Source: Ciona savignyi
Taxonomy: Eukaryota; Chordata; Ascidiacea; Phlebobranchia; Cionidae
Assembly: GCA_000149265.1 (NCBI GenBank)
Contig: CH003374.1
Span: 239,813 to 303,812, forward strand
Length of the DNA: 64,000 bases
Reading direction: 5' to 3'
The translations under genes were made by a program, and so were the position numbers. Each line of letters opens with the position of its first letter. Within the stretch, counting starts at the first letter, position 1. Positions 47,052-60,300 of the stretch are shown here, one piece after another. The notes under the pieces are model-generated. The model did not search any database and was not told where the DNA came from. It saw only the letters and a program-made list of their open reading frames with translations.

Positions 47052-50000
47052 TCAGACTACAATGTTTTCTTTTATGCTAAAATCATCAAATTGTGCTGTT
47101 CCGTAATTTGCTGTACCAAGTGCAACAAATCCATTATTGGGTACATCTGATTTGTCTGGAATTGTGTATTCTAATGCCAGTTTCCCATTCAAATAAGCAG
47201 AGACTTGGTTGTGTTGATTCACAGATAGAGTAACGTTGTTCCAGTCCAATTCATTGTACTGGAATTCAACAGATTATATCAGTGTGGCATTGATTTTTCA
47301 CACAATGGTGGGTATATTGCAGCATGTGTTTTAAATTTTACTGAACCTATCAATAAAATTGCCAGTAAAGTTTTGCTTACCTGCGCTACAAAACATTTCC
47401 AGTAAAAATAGCACTGTTTTAGGACAGACGTGGCCGTCAAGTCAGATGTTAGCATTATTGAACCATTCTTCATCAGCCAAAAATACAGTCCATTGGCTTC
47501 ACGAGCATCACACCCTCCTTTGTCAACTCTACAAAAGTTTTAAATTGTTATAAGCTTTGGTCATGATTAGTGATGCAACTGCAGGCTGCAGCAATATGTC
47601 GATATTCGTGATATTACTAAGCAACGATACTATTATGATCGTCATTAAACTTAGTCCTAAATCCTATTATTATTTATTATTGGAGCCATGGTATCATACA
47701 TTTGGATTCATACAAGCTAATTTTCCTTACTTACAAATGTAAATCTTTGTGTGAATGGTGTTTTGAGTAATAGCGAATTGAAAAGTCTTTTACAGTTTTT
47801 AAGGATGAATATAAGTGTATTTTTGTGTTTAAGGATATTGTTGCAAATCGCCAAAACAAAAGTTAGCTTTGCTGAAAGTTTTAAATAGATTGAACAACAC
47901 TTTCTTCAGTATTCTAAACTCCATGAAGGCCCTACCAACATACACTCACCGAATAGCTACAAAAGCGCCGTATGTTGATTCGGATTTTATTGAAACAGAA
48001 ACTGAGATAGTTTTCCATTGGTAGTTCCCAATGACAGTAATAGTTTGATCAGGATCACTGCACCATGTCACGGGACGCTGTTCCACAACCTATAAGGGTA
48101 CAAATTTTTATAATTTTACATATTATAATACATTATACTTTACAGTTACAATTGCACCTTAGAAGTCAAAATGATATACATTAAAAACTCTGTACCATTG
48201 GAAAGTACTTTTATTCGTTTTTTAATACAAAGCAATCTTTTGAGCAATTTGGACATATGGTGATTATGTGAATAAATAATACACTAGTATTAAAAGCATG
48301 AGAAAATTAATATTATACAGGAATGAAGAGGATTTATTTGACAGGGTATTAGTAATAGTATCCATATACCAGTATATGAGAGATGCATAATAGTATCAAT
48401 TTAATATAACCTAAATGTACCATTTCCTGCATAATTGCAACCAATTATAGAGATAACTAATATATATATTTGTGCAATAAACGATATTCATTATTGTAGA
48501 TTGGATTAATTCAGATCCACTGGTATGCGGGTAAGACTGGTAAATATTCCTACATAATGAATATGTGGTTCATATGTATTGCTGGCCTCTTTATTCTGTA
48601 TATAACCAAGTGAAGAATTTTCAATATTTACAATTATTTTGCATAGTTGGAAAGTGCTATGAACACACAGTTTTAAAGACTAAATCTTACCAATACTTGT
48701 TTGACTATTTAGACTATATGTATATGTTTAAATATCACTGGAAACTTAATAAATGCTTTTTTGGGCAACCAAGAGTTCATAAATATCACTTTTAACAGGT
48801 AAATCAGGTGTTTCAGTTAGTACATATATATATTATATAAAACTTAGTACATCCATATTTATGTTATTGAGCTTTTCACATTTAATACCTGTCTAAACGT
48901 TGATTCGTGCCCGTCTTGGCTACTTGCATTGTGATAAAACTCATAGGAACCAGCCTGATCGGCAAAGTTGAACGGCTCGCTAAACCCAGTTGGATTGTTG
49001 AAGTTGTCGGAGTATGGAATGGGAAACACAGTACTGGCAGGTGGTGTTGGATAACTTCCTTTTATTGCGCTTGTTATTGTGGATAATGTGATGACGCAAT
49101 TAATTGGTAAATGAATTAACGCCTGCCCATTTTTGTCAACTGCAACTTGCCCTAAAATGTAATTAAACATAAAAAGTTAAAATAGGTGTATGTGTGTATA
49201 TAAAAGTTGTTGAATTAGCCGTTTGTTACCTTTGTGTACAAACACATCCCGTTTGCTGGATTGGCCAAGCTGGGTAAACCACATATTCAGCTTTGAAACT
49301 TTTCCTTTAAAACTACCTTCTAATATAAATGTGGCATTTTGGTCTTGGACACTATATTCTGGAAGTGGAGGCCTAATACACACGGACTGATCATGTGACA
49401 TTGTCTCAATCACAATCGTAAGGTTTCCTTTTTGGTCTGTCAATGCCACATAGCTTCCACCACCAGTTAAATGCCCAACAGTTTGCAAATACTTCCAGCC
49501 TGGTTGTGTGAACTGTGTGGTGTGCGATGTCACCCAAAGAGGATCATTGAGGATGTAATTTCCACTCCATGGTGAGTTTGCTGTCATTATACTGCACCTA
49601 TATGATTATTGATTTATTTCGTCAAATGAAATACAACAGAACTCTATTGAAAGAATGAAATTGGAAAAAAGCACAATTTTTTTTTAAAATCATTGAACTT
49701 TTATATAAAATGTAACACATTTTCTAACCAGTAAGTCACACTTAATATCACTACTAACTAGGCCGATAGTAGAATTTATGTATGCAACAAACCAACAGAA
49801 ATAAATAACCGGTACTATAATTGTTAACGATAGGTTGTACCTTAAAAAGTTATTCACTTAAAAACGTTTATTTACCTGTTATATGGCAAATCATCATAGT
49901 AGCTTGTAATGAGATTCCATGCAATAGTAGCTGTCATGTTCCCGTTAACCAAGTTTTGGTTTAAAATTCTTGCCCAACAACCTGCTCCAATCACATCACT

Positions 50001-51932
50001 GTACGTACTGTAGTCTTCACTTGCCCAAATTGGTTTGCCAGTCTCCTTTGTAGTTTTACTTGATATAGTGCCTGGGTAATGAGTCCCAATGACAGCCACA
50101 GCTTCTTCCAACTTCTGATCATGCATAATGTCACTAGAAATACTTGAATACACTTCTCCATCGTCAGCAATTATTTGAACATGGCTAAAATGTAAAAATT
50201 ATGATTAAAGACTTGCTAGAACAAAAAGTTTGCATCTATGTTCGGGTCCATATAAAGAATTATAAAAGCTCAAAATACATTTACTTACTTTAATCCTGCA
50301 GAGTTCAGAGTGTTTCTTAGAATTTTAATGTATTCAACATCAAATGGCCTTTCATTCCATATTCCAACATAATCAATGACCAAGTTATGATGAGCCTTTG
50401 CTCCAAGTACCCAGTTGGTGACATACTTGGCTGTAATGTCACGATTTTGATAAGGCCACACTGTACCCTGTCCTATCCACCCAGGAAATGCCCAGGGCAA
50501 TCCAACCAAAGTGATGTTGGGATTCCTAGATTTAGCTTCTTTCATAAGCCACCACTCGTACCTTATAACAAAAAATGTTATTAAATTTCAGGTAGATAAT
50601 GAATAATACATTACCAACAAAAATATTTAACACTAGATAAATTTGTTGTGTATCGTGGCAAATACATACATATTCAATCTCGAGAATCTTAGAATAATGC
50701 GACAATCAAACCGGTTTCTATTATTCTTTTTTCCATTGGTTATGATACTTAAATTGTTATACTTTTTGCCAAGTCCTAAGGATTAAAGAAATGTCTAAAG
50801 TCGGGATGGGCAACTTATCCAGTCAGCGTGTCAGATGTGGGAAAGTGAAGTTCTTGGTGGGCCAGATTATTACATAAATAGTATTCAATATTACAGCTTA
50901 CAGGGTATGGTTAGATACATTCTGTGGGCTGGACCTGGCCAGCGGGCAGTATGTTGCCCATGCCTGGTCTAGAGCAATAAAAGATGCAGTAATCATGCAC
51001 ACAAAATTATTGCAGTTACTTTGTACATACAATTATCGCTGTTATTTAGTAAATTATCGCGGTTAGCCCGTATGGAAAGTACGTCAATTTTCGACGAGAT
51101 CTCGAGTGTGCACACTCCAAATATTTAAGTGTGTAGTGTGCAAACGTCCAAATCTCCAAATATTTAAGTGTGCAGTGTGCAAACGTCCAAATCTCCTTTT
51201 TATTACTATTTTGTAAAAACCTTAAACAAACGTATTATTCTATTCTAAATCTATCTTGTCCATCAGCTAACATATCTATCTACGTAACAAAAAACGTACT
51301 GACAGTAAATTACCCGAGGTCCAGAGGTAGGTTTACAGGTTTGTTGGAAATTATACGATGTTTATACTGCCAGCTCACGAGCATGTGTGAAAAATGTGAA
51401 ATATCCAAGTGTGCAAAGACGTATTGAATAAAAAATCTCGAGTGTGCACCTGCCGTACTTTCCATACTGGGCGGTTAGTTTGTTTATATATATTGAGTGG
51501 TGATAATCAACATTAAGAACTAACTTGGCCGCGGACTCACCCACGACTATAATTTTCATCACTTTCACTTCTCATGTGGGTTGCTTCAGTTCCCTCAGTG
51601 CTCTGACCATCCCCCCCAATCTCAACTTTCAAAATTTGAAGTGCTGCCCCAAAATTTGGTTTGAACAAGTAATCCAAGATTTGTGATCTGTATGGATCGG
51701 CATAGTTCATCAAAAGGCGACTTGTCGCACCTCCTCCAGATAAACCACCAATTCCGTCAAAAGTACGTCCCAAACCATTTACGTCACCTATTTTGTACGA
51801 GCTTGATAGTTGATCGACAACGCTACCTTGGAAATCACGGGGTTTCTCAAATGTGCGGACCACTTGACTGATTGCTACACCGGTGTACAAGCACAGTATT
51901 AAACATAAAAAACATAACCTGTTCACACTCAT
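47052..51932 (-). CDS. GALC: Galactocerebrosidase (glycoside hydrolase family 59)
   Basis: Eight exons: 51932-51541, 50561-50289, 50184-49876, 49597-49230, 49151-48889, 48089-47950, 47528-47381, 47258-47052; all in phase, about 699 residues (human precursor 685). It starts with a signal peptide ([17 protein letters not shown]). The lysosomal enzyme removes galactose from galactosylceramide and related lipids. The TIM barrel holds [16 protein letters not shown], the acid/base glutamate in IDYVGIWNE (about 201) and the nucleophile in WASEDYST (about 278). The beta-sandwich and lectin-like domains follow ([59 protein letters not shown]). All key residues are present and the gene appears intact. 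The 3' end of exon 7 ([16 protein letters not shown]) aligns poorly with the family, so that donor is the least certain. Confidence 0.95.
51067..51470. mobile_element. hAT-like MITE in GALC intron 1
   Basis: 404 bp. Ends CCCGTATGGAAAGTACG and CGTACTTTCCATACTGG are inverted repeats with one or two mismatches, and both sides carry the exact 8-mer GCGGTTAG (51059-51066, 51471-51478). It contains a short tandem repeat of about 40 bp. It resembles the 43.7-kb element in its TGGAAAGT motif but differs otherwise. Confidence 0.85.
51107..51197 (+). repeat. Tandem repeat of about 40 bp inside the MITE
   Basis: Slightly over two copies of a unit with 'ccaaatatttaagtgtg' and 'agtgtgcaaacgtccaaatc'. A decayed copy of the same motif occurs near the right end of the element. 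Confidence 0.8.
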
Positions 51933-52362
51933 GATCTTGTAATTCTTCTGTCAGTCACAAATTCGAGTAAAACCGTTTGCAGAGATTATCCACAAGTAAA
52001 ACAAATTAGGGGAATTCCCGGTTTTAAAATACTTTTATTTAAAACGCCGCAAACCTAAAAAAGGTCAACTGAAGTATTTATTTTAATAGTTAGCCAAATG
52101 ATAATCATTGGTTGGGCTGAAATGGAAAATAAATATTAAAACCAAATAAAGTTTGCAATGAGTATAAAATTTAACATGCCCAATCATTGGATAATAAAAT
52201 AACTAAAAGTGTCAGCCGTCAACCACGTTCAACTGGTTTGAATTTTTTTTCTTTTTTACACTGGGCGTAAAATGTAAGTATTATTAAATTATATCCTTTA
52301 TAATGACGTTTTTAACGACCGTTCGTTTTGCCGTCTTTTTCCGTTCCTGTGTCGTAATTGGG

Positions 52363-52668
52363 ATATAGGGTAGAATAAGATATGCATGATTATCCCCGTA
52401 AATGGGAAAACCAAGTGGGTTAACACACGGGCAATCGTCAGATCACCTCGCGCCCATCGTCGGGTTACCGGAGCTTTTGCAGTGTGTTGTATATGATAGA
52501 CACGTTCCTTCAATTTGGTAGAACCCATTAATCCACTGGTTCCAGGCAATGTCCTTAAAGTGCCTTGCCCAAGGACACAACCGACTAGCTAGCGACCAGT
52601 TTCGCACCTGCAACCTTTCGATTGAAAGGCGACGCACTTAACCGTTAGACCAACGGCCGGACTATTGC
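52363..52668 (-). repeat. Full-length tRNA-derived SINE
   Basis: A close consensus copy in reverse orientation ending 'accgttagaccaacggccgg'. A second, older copy follows immediately in the same orientation. Confidence 0.87.
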
Positions 52669-52669
52669 A

Positions 52670-52848
52670 GTGCATTGTACATGATTGGAACGTTCCTTTA
52701 ATTTGGTAGAACCTATCAATCTATTGGATTGAGGGAATATTAACAAAGTGCCATATGACACAACTGCGACTAGCTGGGGATCAGTTTTAAAACTGAAACC
52801 TTTCGGCTGAAAGGCGTCGCACTCAACGCCATACTAACCGGTCAGACT
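52670..52848 (-). repeat. Older SINE copy in tandem with the previous one
   Basis: Starts within the body ('ctattgcagtgcattgtaca') and runs to a complete but diverged head ('aaccggtcaga'). It is more diverged than its neighbour, so the younger copy probably inserted into it and replaced its 3' part. Confidence 0.75.
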
Positions 52849-53037
52849 GCATCCATATTTATGAATGCCTTTTGGAAGAGGGACACATAATGTTTTTGTC
52901 TACTTTTATTTTTGTACACAAAAAGGACGCATAATATATATAGCTATTAAAATATAAACACGTGAAATTGTTTCATAAAACAAATAATATTTAAAACGGT
53001 AATCAAATTTATGGATTGTTATTTATAAAGAAAATTT

Positions 53038-53186
53038 AGGGTAGGATATACATTTATTTATCCGCGGGGTTCATGTCCGTTAAGTGCATTGCCCAAGGAC
53101 AGCACCAAATAGCTAGCTTCCAGTTTCGAATCAGCAACCTTTCGGTTGAAAGTCGTCACACTAAACCGCCAGACTAACCGGTCGGA
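53038..53186 (-). repeat. Internally deleted SINE
   Basis: Tail-proximal sequence ('gtaggatatacatttattta') joins directly to 'ggttcatgtccgttaagtgc' and then a normal head ending 'aaccggtcgga'; about 130 bases of the body are missing. Confidence 0.75.
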
Positions 53187-53639
53187 ATTTGATATAGTAT
53201 CTGTGCTTTATTAATCAAAAACAAGTAAATCATCTGGAATATACTATATTTAAATTTATAATTTAAAATTTACAAAAAAATAGCTAAACAAGAACACCAG
53301 GGCGTAGCCTAGCCGCCCACACATATAAGTCTATTAATTGGTTATACGCCATTTTGGAATGCACGTCAGTGAAAACCTAAGGTAAAACGGAGAAATAAAT
53401 ACCGTGGCCATTAAACAAAAGTAATAAAAATAAAAACAAATTAGGACATAAAACTTAAAATCAAATTTAAAATCTCGACTAAAAGTATGCATAGTCTACA
53501 CGGCTCAGTGCCGAGGGGGAGCCGGCTCAATCAGATTAAAATGGTAAAAGAAAAAACAATAATGAAATTCTACCAGTGGTAAAAAAACTATAGTAAAATC
53601 TTAAAATCTATAAAAAGGTAACTGGTTTAGTACTTCACT

Positions 53640-54150
53640 AGATTAAGTGTCATGCCTATTGGTTCATGGCTCACAATGTTGGAAAAACTCTATAAATGTT
53701 TATCTAGATAAGAAAACCGCAGCATCTTTCATTGCACCCTGACGAGTTATGAATATTCAGAAGCTTCGTTCATATAGCCCCCCCCCCCGGCCATTTTACA
53801 TAAAGTAAACAGCAAATTGGAGTTGCTTATAAGGGCTACCACATATCCAAGGAAATAATGTGCAATAACTCAAAAAATGTTCACCTACATAAAAAAAACG
53901 CTATTGCATCCCTAAAACCGTCATCTATTGCATCCCTAAATGACAAGTTATGAATATTAACACGCTTCGTGCACATAGCCCCCCAAGGTTATTGTACATT
54001 AACTAAACATTTAGTTAGAAGTAAATAAAAGATCTACAACATGTCCAAAGTTAAATGTTCATCTGGATAAAAAACCGAAACATCTTCCATTGCATTCCCC
54101 AATGACGTGAGTTATAAATATTTAGACGCGCCATACACATAAACGTTTTT
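53640..54150. repeat. Diverged tandem units of about 200 bp with poly-C run
   Basis: The blocks 'gttcatctagataagaaaac'/'gttcatctggataaaaaacc', 'gcatct(t/-)cattgca', 'gagttatgaatatt' and 'cttcgt(t/g)catatagccccc' recur in order about two and a half times, e.g. near 53697, 53880 and 54056. A run of about 12 C lies at 53779-53790. Confidence 0.7.
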
Positions 54151-54396
54151 TTTATCTAAACTATACATGCATAGATATCATTATTTATACACATATTCGA
54201 TATTAATAGTTTAAATCGTTTGAAATAAAAAATTACCAGACCAAAGAGCACGGTTTTATTAGAAAATTGTGCTATTTTTAGAACTGTAGCACTTCGTGAA
54301 AGGTTTTAACGTTTTACTTCCGTTTACCTATATTCTGCGTTTTGTGTTTCTACGAAAAAGAACTTTAGTTATTTGAAACACCTTTCATTATTTTAG

Positions 54397-57300
54397 TTAG
54401 TGCTCATTGTATCTCCAAGGTGGATCAATCTTTTCTTGGGTCGCACTGATGTCCACTGCCTCCCCCAATCCCAGTTCTTCCATGCCGTTGATGATGTCTT
54501 CATCTAATCCTTAATAGGATAGGGTCGATAGGAAATGTAGTAGGGGTGATGTCAAAAAGGTAATTATTAGGCTAGCTTGTGACTAACGTTGAGTTACTGA
54601 AGCTATTGCAGTGTGTTATTATATGATTGAGACGTTTCTTTAATTTAGTATAATAACCCATTAATCTATTTGGTTCAGACAATGTCCTTTAAGTGCCTTG
54701 TCCAATGACACAACTGAATAGCTAGCGACCAGTTTCTAACCAGGTTCTGTCCGGCTAAAAGGCGACACACTAACCCAACAAGTTAATTAGACTAAGTCAG
54801 TCTTACATATTCAGATTTTATTGCAATAGATTGTGAGGGTTGAAATCAACTGCTAACTAGTCAGCATTGCCTTAAACATATATTGCACAATGTTAATGCT
54901 CTAGTAATTTGACTGATTGGATGATGTAATCTTACGTATATCCGTGTTATAATTCTTGAAACTTAAATAATTATAATATATTTCTAAAAATCTGTTTATA
55001 CTTCAAAAAAGAAGTAATTATTGTATTGCGGAAATATATCATTTGCGCTAAATATGGCATGATTTTATAATAATGTTATACCACTTGGAGTTTCCGGTAA
55101 TGTAAAAGCAATTCCTCTGTAACCCCCCTTTTCAATACAGAATTCAATCAATTGTTTCCAGTAGTAATCCAAGGAGAGTATATTAGGGTTGCCGATCACT
55201 ATCAGCAAACACTTTGCACGAGTGATTGCCACATTGAAGCGCTGAGGATGACGTTAAATAAATATATATAGCTGAAGTTTGGCAGGAAACATATGCAAAA
55301 CATGTATTAGTTCAGAAACGGAATGATGAGACAGATTTGGTGAAAACACCAGTGATGAATTCTTCAACACATGAGATGCCTTACAAATTATTTATCGATA
55401 ATCTATAAACGAATCAATCCTTGTATTTTTTCCACTTATTATGGTAAAAATGTCGCACCCACCGATAACCTTGTAATATTTAGTGCGAATTAATAAAAAG
55501 AAGTGTAATTTTGTTTAACTCTAATCATATTTAAAACAGAAAAATTCAAGTATTATATTAAAATAATATTCACTTTTGGATTTTGTAAGAAACCGAGTTG
55601 GAACTTTTTATCTTCTGGAAGATGATTCGAGTCGCTCCTAACTGTTGTGATGATGATAACCTTTCTCTCCTGTCCTTGAAATTCTTCAACACTTCCAATT
55701 TTAATTTCATTGCAATCATTGATTTTCTTACTTTGAAACAATTTCCTCAGTTTTTCCACCTTGGTTTGAAAAAACACAAATATCTGCAACCAGCTAAACA
55801 GGAATATCCACCAACAACAAGTTGTGTTCACATAAAACACTACATTGTCCGGCCAGTTGGTCTAGCGGTTTAGTGCGTCGCCTTTCCATCGAAAGGTCGC
55901 AGGTGCGAAACTGGTCGCTAGCTATAGTTGGTTGTGTCCTTGGGCAAGGCACTTTACGGACATTGCCTGAACCCAGCAGATTAATGGGTTCTACCAAATT
56001 GAAAGAACGTGTCTATCATATACAACACTCTGCAATAGATCCGGTAACCCGGCGGTGGGAGCGAGGTAATCTGACGATTGCCCAAGTGTTAACCCCCTTC
56101 GTTTTCTCATTCACGGGGATAAACATAAATATCTTATCCTATATCCTATCCTATGGCGTAATTAACATTACAAAAAAAAAAAAACAAAGTTTAAATTTTA
56201 GAAGTTACAAAAATACCTGCTTTCTATAAGGAGCAATTATACCAATCTCGGAAGGAAGAACGCGTTGTTTTCTTGTTTCTAAGAGTTTTTTCACATAATC
56301 ATAAACCTGAAAAGATAAAATCATTAATTACTGGGCATAAAATAAAACCTAGTGGTAAAAACAAAATTTGATAAAGTTATTATTAAGAAGGATATGTTTA
56401 ACCATATCTTTACCAGTTAACGAATTCATTAAAATTTAGTTCTGTGCAACCAGCAGATAGTGCACTGAAATATTACAACTAGACAAAATGTAACGGATTA
56501 AATAATGTGTATTTTTACAGGATGCAGGCAGCTCCATACTTTAGAAATTATGAGCACTATAAGATGCCAAAGCATTAAACCGACAAAAAATACCATTGCA
56601 GCTTCTTCGCCATTGAAGTAAGATGGACTATTTTCCTCTTTCACATCTCTCCCACATATTCCATGGAAAATGAGTGGGAAGTCTGTTTTCGGAAGGTGCT
56701 CCCATTTGCACAATGATTCCCTCATGTAAAGGTCAGCCATCACTTGCAATTCACTTTCATAGAAACATTCATTGGGTATGTTGATGATGTCTGAGATGAA
56801 ACATGTTTAACAGTAAAATGCATCATGATTTAAACTACAGGGCTCCATAACTTGTGGTTACCTTGTAATTTTTTTAATATGAAAAGGTTGGTTTATACGT
56901 ACCGGGGTGGCTTCTGTAGTTCTCTAGCAATTTGGTGATTATCCAATTATCATACTCTGTTCCCTCAGGTTGATAAATATCAATATCTGTTATCAGCCTC
57001 TCGATATATGATTTCTCTGATTTAAAAGCAGTTAAAACTTACTCAGTCACTAGTTATTTAGGTTTATCTTTGTGCAAGGCTAGTCAGTGGACATCACCTT
57101 AATAGTAGGAAAATCTCAATCATAAAAAGTCTCCATCCAATTTAACATAAAACAATTGCTCTATCATCCTGATTTTGGACACTAGGTGATCTGACAAAGT
57201 CGAGTTGTTAGAGCCATTGTTTTATGTTAAATTTGATGAAAACCTTTTTATGATTGACATTTTCCTACTGCGTCACACAACTTTAGAAGATATTTATGTT

Positions 57301-60300
57301 TTATCCCTTTAAATGTCCAAATGCTCTGCAGTGATCACATGCACAATCTTTAGTGTTTTGTATACGATTAAGCCAATCCTATTGTGGGTTTCAGGTGATA
57401 TCTGCTAAATTTCAAGAACACTTAACAAAGCAGGCTGCACACGCACTTGGATTACAACCAACAACCATTTGGCTGAAAGCCCATGCACCCTAATACTGAG
57501 CTATGTGGTCTGTGCAATTATTTCACAGACTCCTGTGTTTTCTACAAATATGGAATAGGCTTACATACGATTACCTAGATTAAATTAAGAAAAATGATTT
57601 GTCAGTATGTTCTTACCAAGACCATAGGTTTTAGCTAATGATGAACGAACAATTGGTCCTAGCTGCTTCGGATCTCCAGCAAGAACCACTCGGCCACCTG
57701 TAGCCTATACATTACAAGAACATATGATTGTTTTGTGAATGTGTTACATTACAGAACGCATTGCTTTCCTAAATCCGACAGCTATTTTTCCGTATTAACA
57801 TAACAAAATAGGTTTTGCAAACAAATTAAATTTTCTAAATTTTAAAAGCAATATTGAATTACATTGTTTAGTTATATTTAAAAAAAGAAATTGAATACAT
57901 TTAAAACAAATAACACTTAGAGACGATATAAATAATTGTTACCAGAACTCCTTCAATAGCTGTCATGCACTCAGACTCAAAAGCGTGACCAGCTTCATCA
58001 ACAAGACACGAAGTCAAAATGGTCATTTGGAAATTCAGCAGATGATATCCTATGAATAAACAGGCCTGTCACTTAAGGCTGTTGGTGCTAAAATTCTGTT
58101 GTTCTAAAATATGGCATCATTGACTGACCTTCCAGCAGTTATTAGAGTAGTGATAATCACAGTATAATTCATCAAATTTTTCCTTGAAGGATAATAAAAA
58201 TCATTTCCATTGTAGTTGGAAAATTCCTGCAAACAATATACCAATAATAATTTGGAGCTTTTTTTAAATGTCTATCAACTTAACACATGATTATTTATGG
58301 GTTGAACCAGAAGATTCAGACTTTTGTTGGACTATCTATGAAGTAGATGACTGTAATCATATTTTATGTATGGTTAGTCAGTAGCAATTATTATTTCATT
58401 TTAATTAATATTAATGAAATCGACTATGTTTCCAGCATGGTGGGGCCTATTGAGGTGTTTAATGGATCTCTTTTAGTGGCTACCTCACTCATATTATTGG
58501 GAATGCAAACCTGAACTGTTGGATGGACATCGTTCCATTTTCTGGACATGGCATGCATGCGGAATATCTTTCCCTTGTCGATGTGGCTAACCAGACGCTT
58601 TGCAAGAAGGTCACTCGCACTGTTAGAAGGGGCGCAAACCAGAATCTTGTATTTGGGATTAAATTTGTGCACCTGTGAGTGACAAGAGAAGTGTTTAAAT
58701 TTGAACTTCAAAAAAACAAATGATTTATTAAAAACCTGTTGGATTGCTTCCACAACGGTGACAGTTTTTCCTGTGCCAGGGGGACCGTAGATAATATAAG
58801 GCACTCTGGATTTGCCAAAAACAATGTGTTTCACAGCTTCAGCTTGCTGCTGATTTTGCTCAATATTTTTATTGAACATTCTGAAAAAAACAGGATCTTG
58901 CTTAGCGTCTCATTGATGGATAGGTGTAGCTTAGTTGCCACAAACAGTCAAAATTTTGTTTCAAACCCTACGTTGGTTGAACTGTGTTAAGTCTAGTTAT
59001 GTATATTCAAAAAATTTGTCTACTGAAATATATTCCAACTCATTAAAAAGTTTTTTAACATACTTAAAAGCCATATCTGGCATAGTTTCCTCCAGTCTAG
59101 TTTTCGGGAAAATCAACTCTTGGTGACACCGTGAGATACCGCTGATAGCACGGTGCTGCAATTTCATAGGAAACCGGTTGAAAGTGAATGAAACATTGTA
59201 TTTTGAACCATTTACATGGCTCTGGTGAATACTGCAGAGAAAGTTATAATTTGAAATGAAAATAAAAACGCTGCTACAATCAACATTATAATAAAAAATG
59301 AAAAGTTATTCTAAAATAACATGAAATGCTGGAAAAATACATAATTTATTTAAAACATTAAAATTGGACTTACGATTTGTTAATGGCTAACAGAACTGAA
59401 TCGCGTTCAACTTTAATGACTCTGCCTTCATACTTCACACCAGCTCCAGGTCTTTTCAAGTAAATTTTATCTCCCCGCAAAATTGAAGGCCTGCGCTCAG
59501 CTAAACCAGGTACCTGGATATTTCATTTCTATTTTATAATGTGCCACAATACCTAATATGCTAAACCTATGGTTTTTAAGCTTTTATATCTACAGGAAAC
59601 CACCACATATATTACCAGTATAACAAAGCTGTAGTCAAAGAGTATATTAATATATAAAATCTATTATGAATCAGAGAAGAGGTGGATTTAGGAATAACGT
59701 TAGTGCAACATGGACAATCATCAAAAGATAAATTGGGTCAGTTTAGCACTGAGAAGCCAAAAATTGGGCTTTGAAAAGGGGAAGTGAGGTCCACCTCCAC
59801 GTCTGACACCAAGATATTACTACATAAATGTGGCTTAGCAGAGAAGAGGCAAATAAGTCTTATTACGAGATCAAAAATAGTTTCCGTGTTTGAATTCAAC
59901 CAAATTATTCACCAACTCTCTGTGTTTTGCTGTGTTTGCATATAATAAAGAATAAAATTGGAATAAATTTTTGGTTTCTAGTCATAAGATATCGACTAAG
60001 GCAAAAAAATGCTAACAAAGAGGGCTACTTTTTACAAACTTATGGGATTTTTGTCAAATAAAGGGTCGGTGGAAATAACAAGCACATTAGTTAACATTTC
60101 TTAAAGTTTATACCTGATTGTATAATCCCTAAAAAAGCAGAGTGAAATAAGTCTCAGCAAACATTAGAAAGTTCATTAAATGGTGGACCACTACCTGCAG
60201 CCCTAAATTTTAGAATCTTTCTCTGCCTTCAATGCTGGCACTCACTTTATGTAGATACACTTTCTATATCGATGCTTGCCTGGTATTCTTCTAAATGAAG

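Larger units (their letters stand above)
51933..54396. other. Intergenic region between GALC and the helicase
   Basis: No coding exon was found. It holds SINE copies at 52363-52668, 52670-52848 and 53038-53186, and a region of diverged units with a poly-C run at 53640-54150. Confidence 0.55.

Noticed and set aside
57350-57530. Another tRNA-SINE-like stretch
   Set aside because: Only loose similarity ('acaaccatttggctgaaagc'); too decayed to call.
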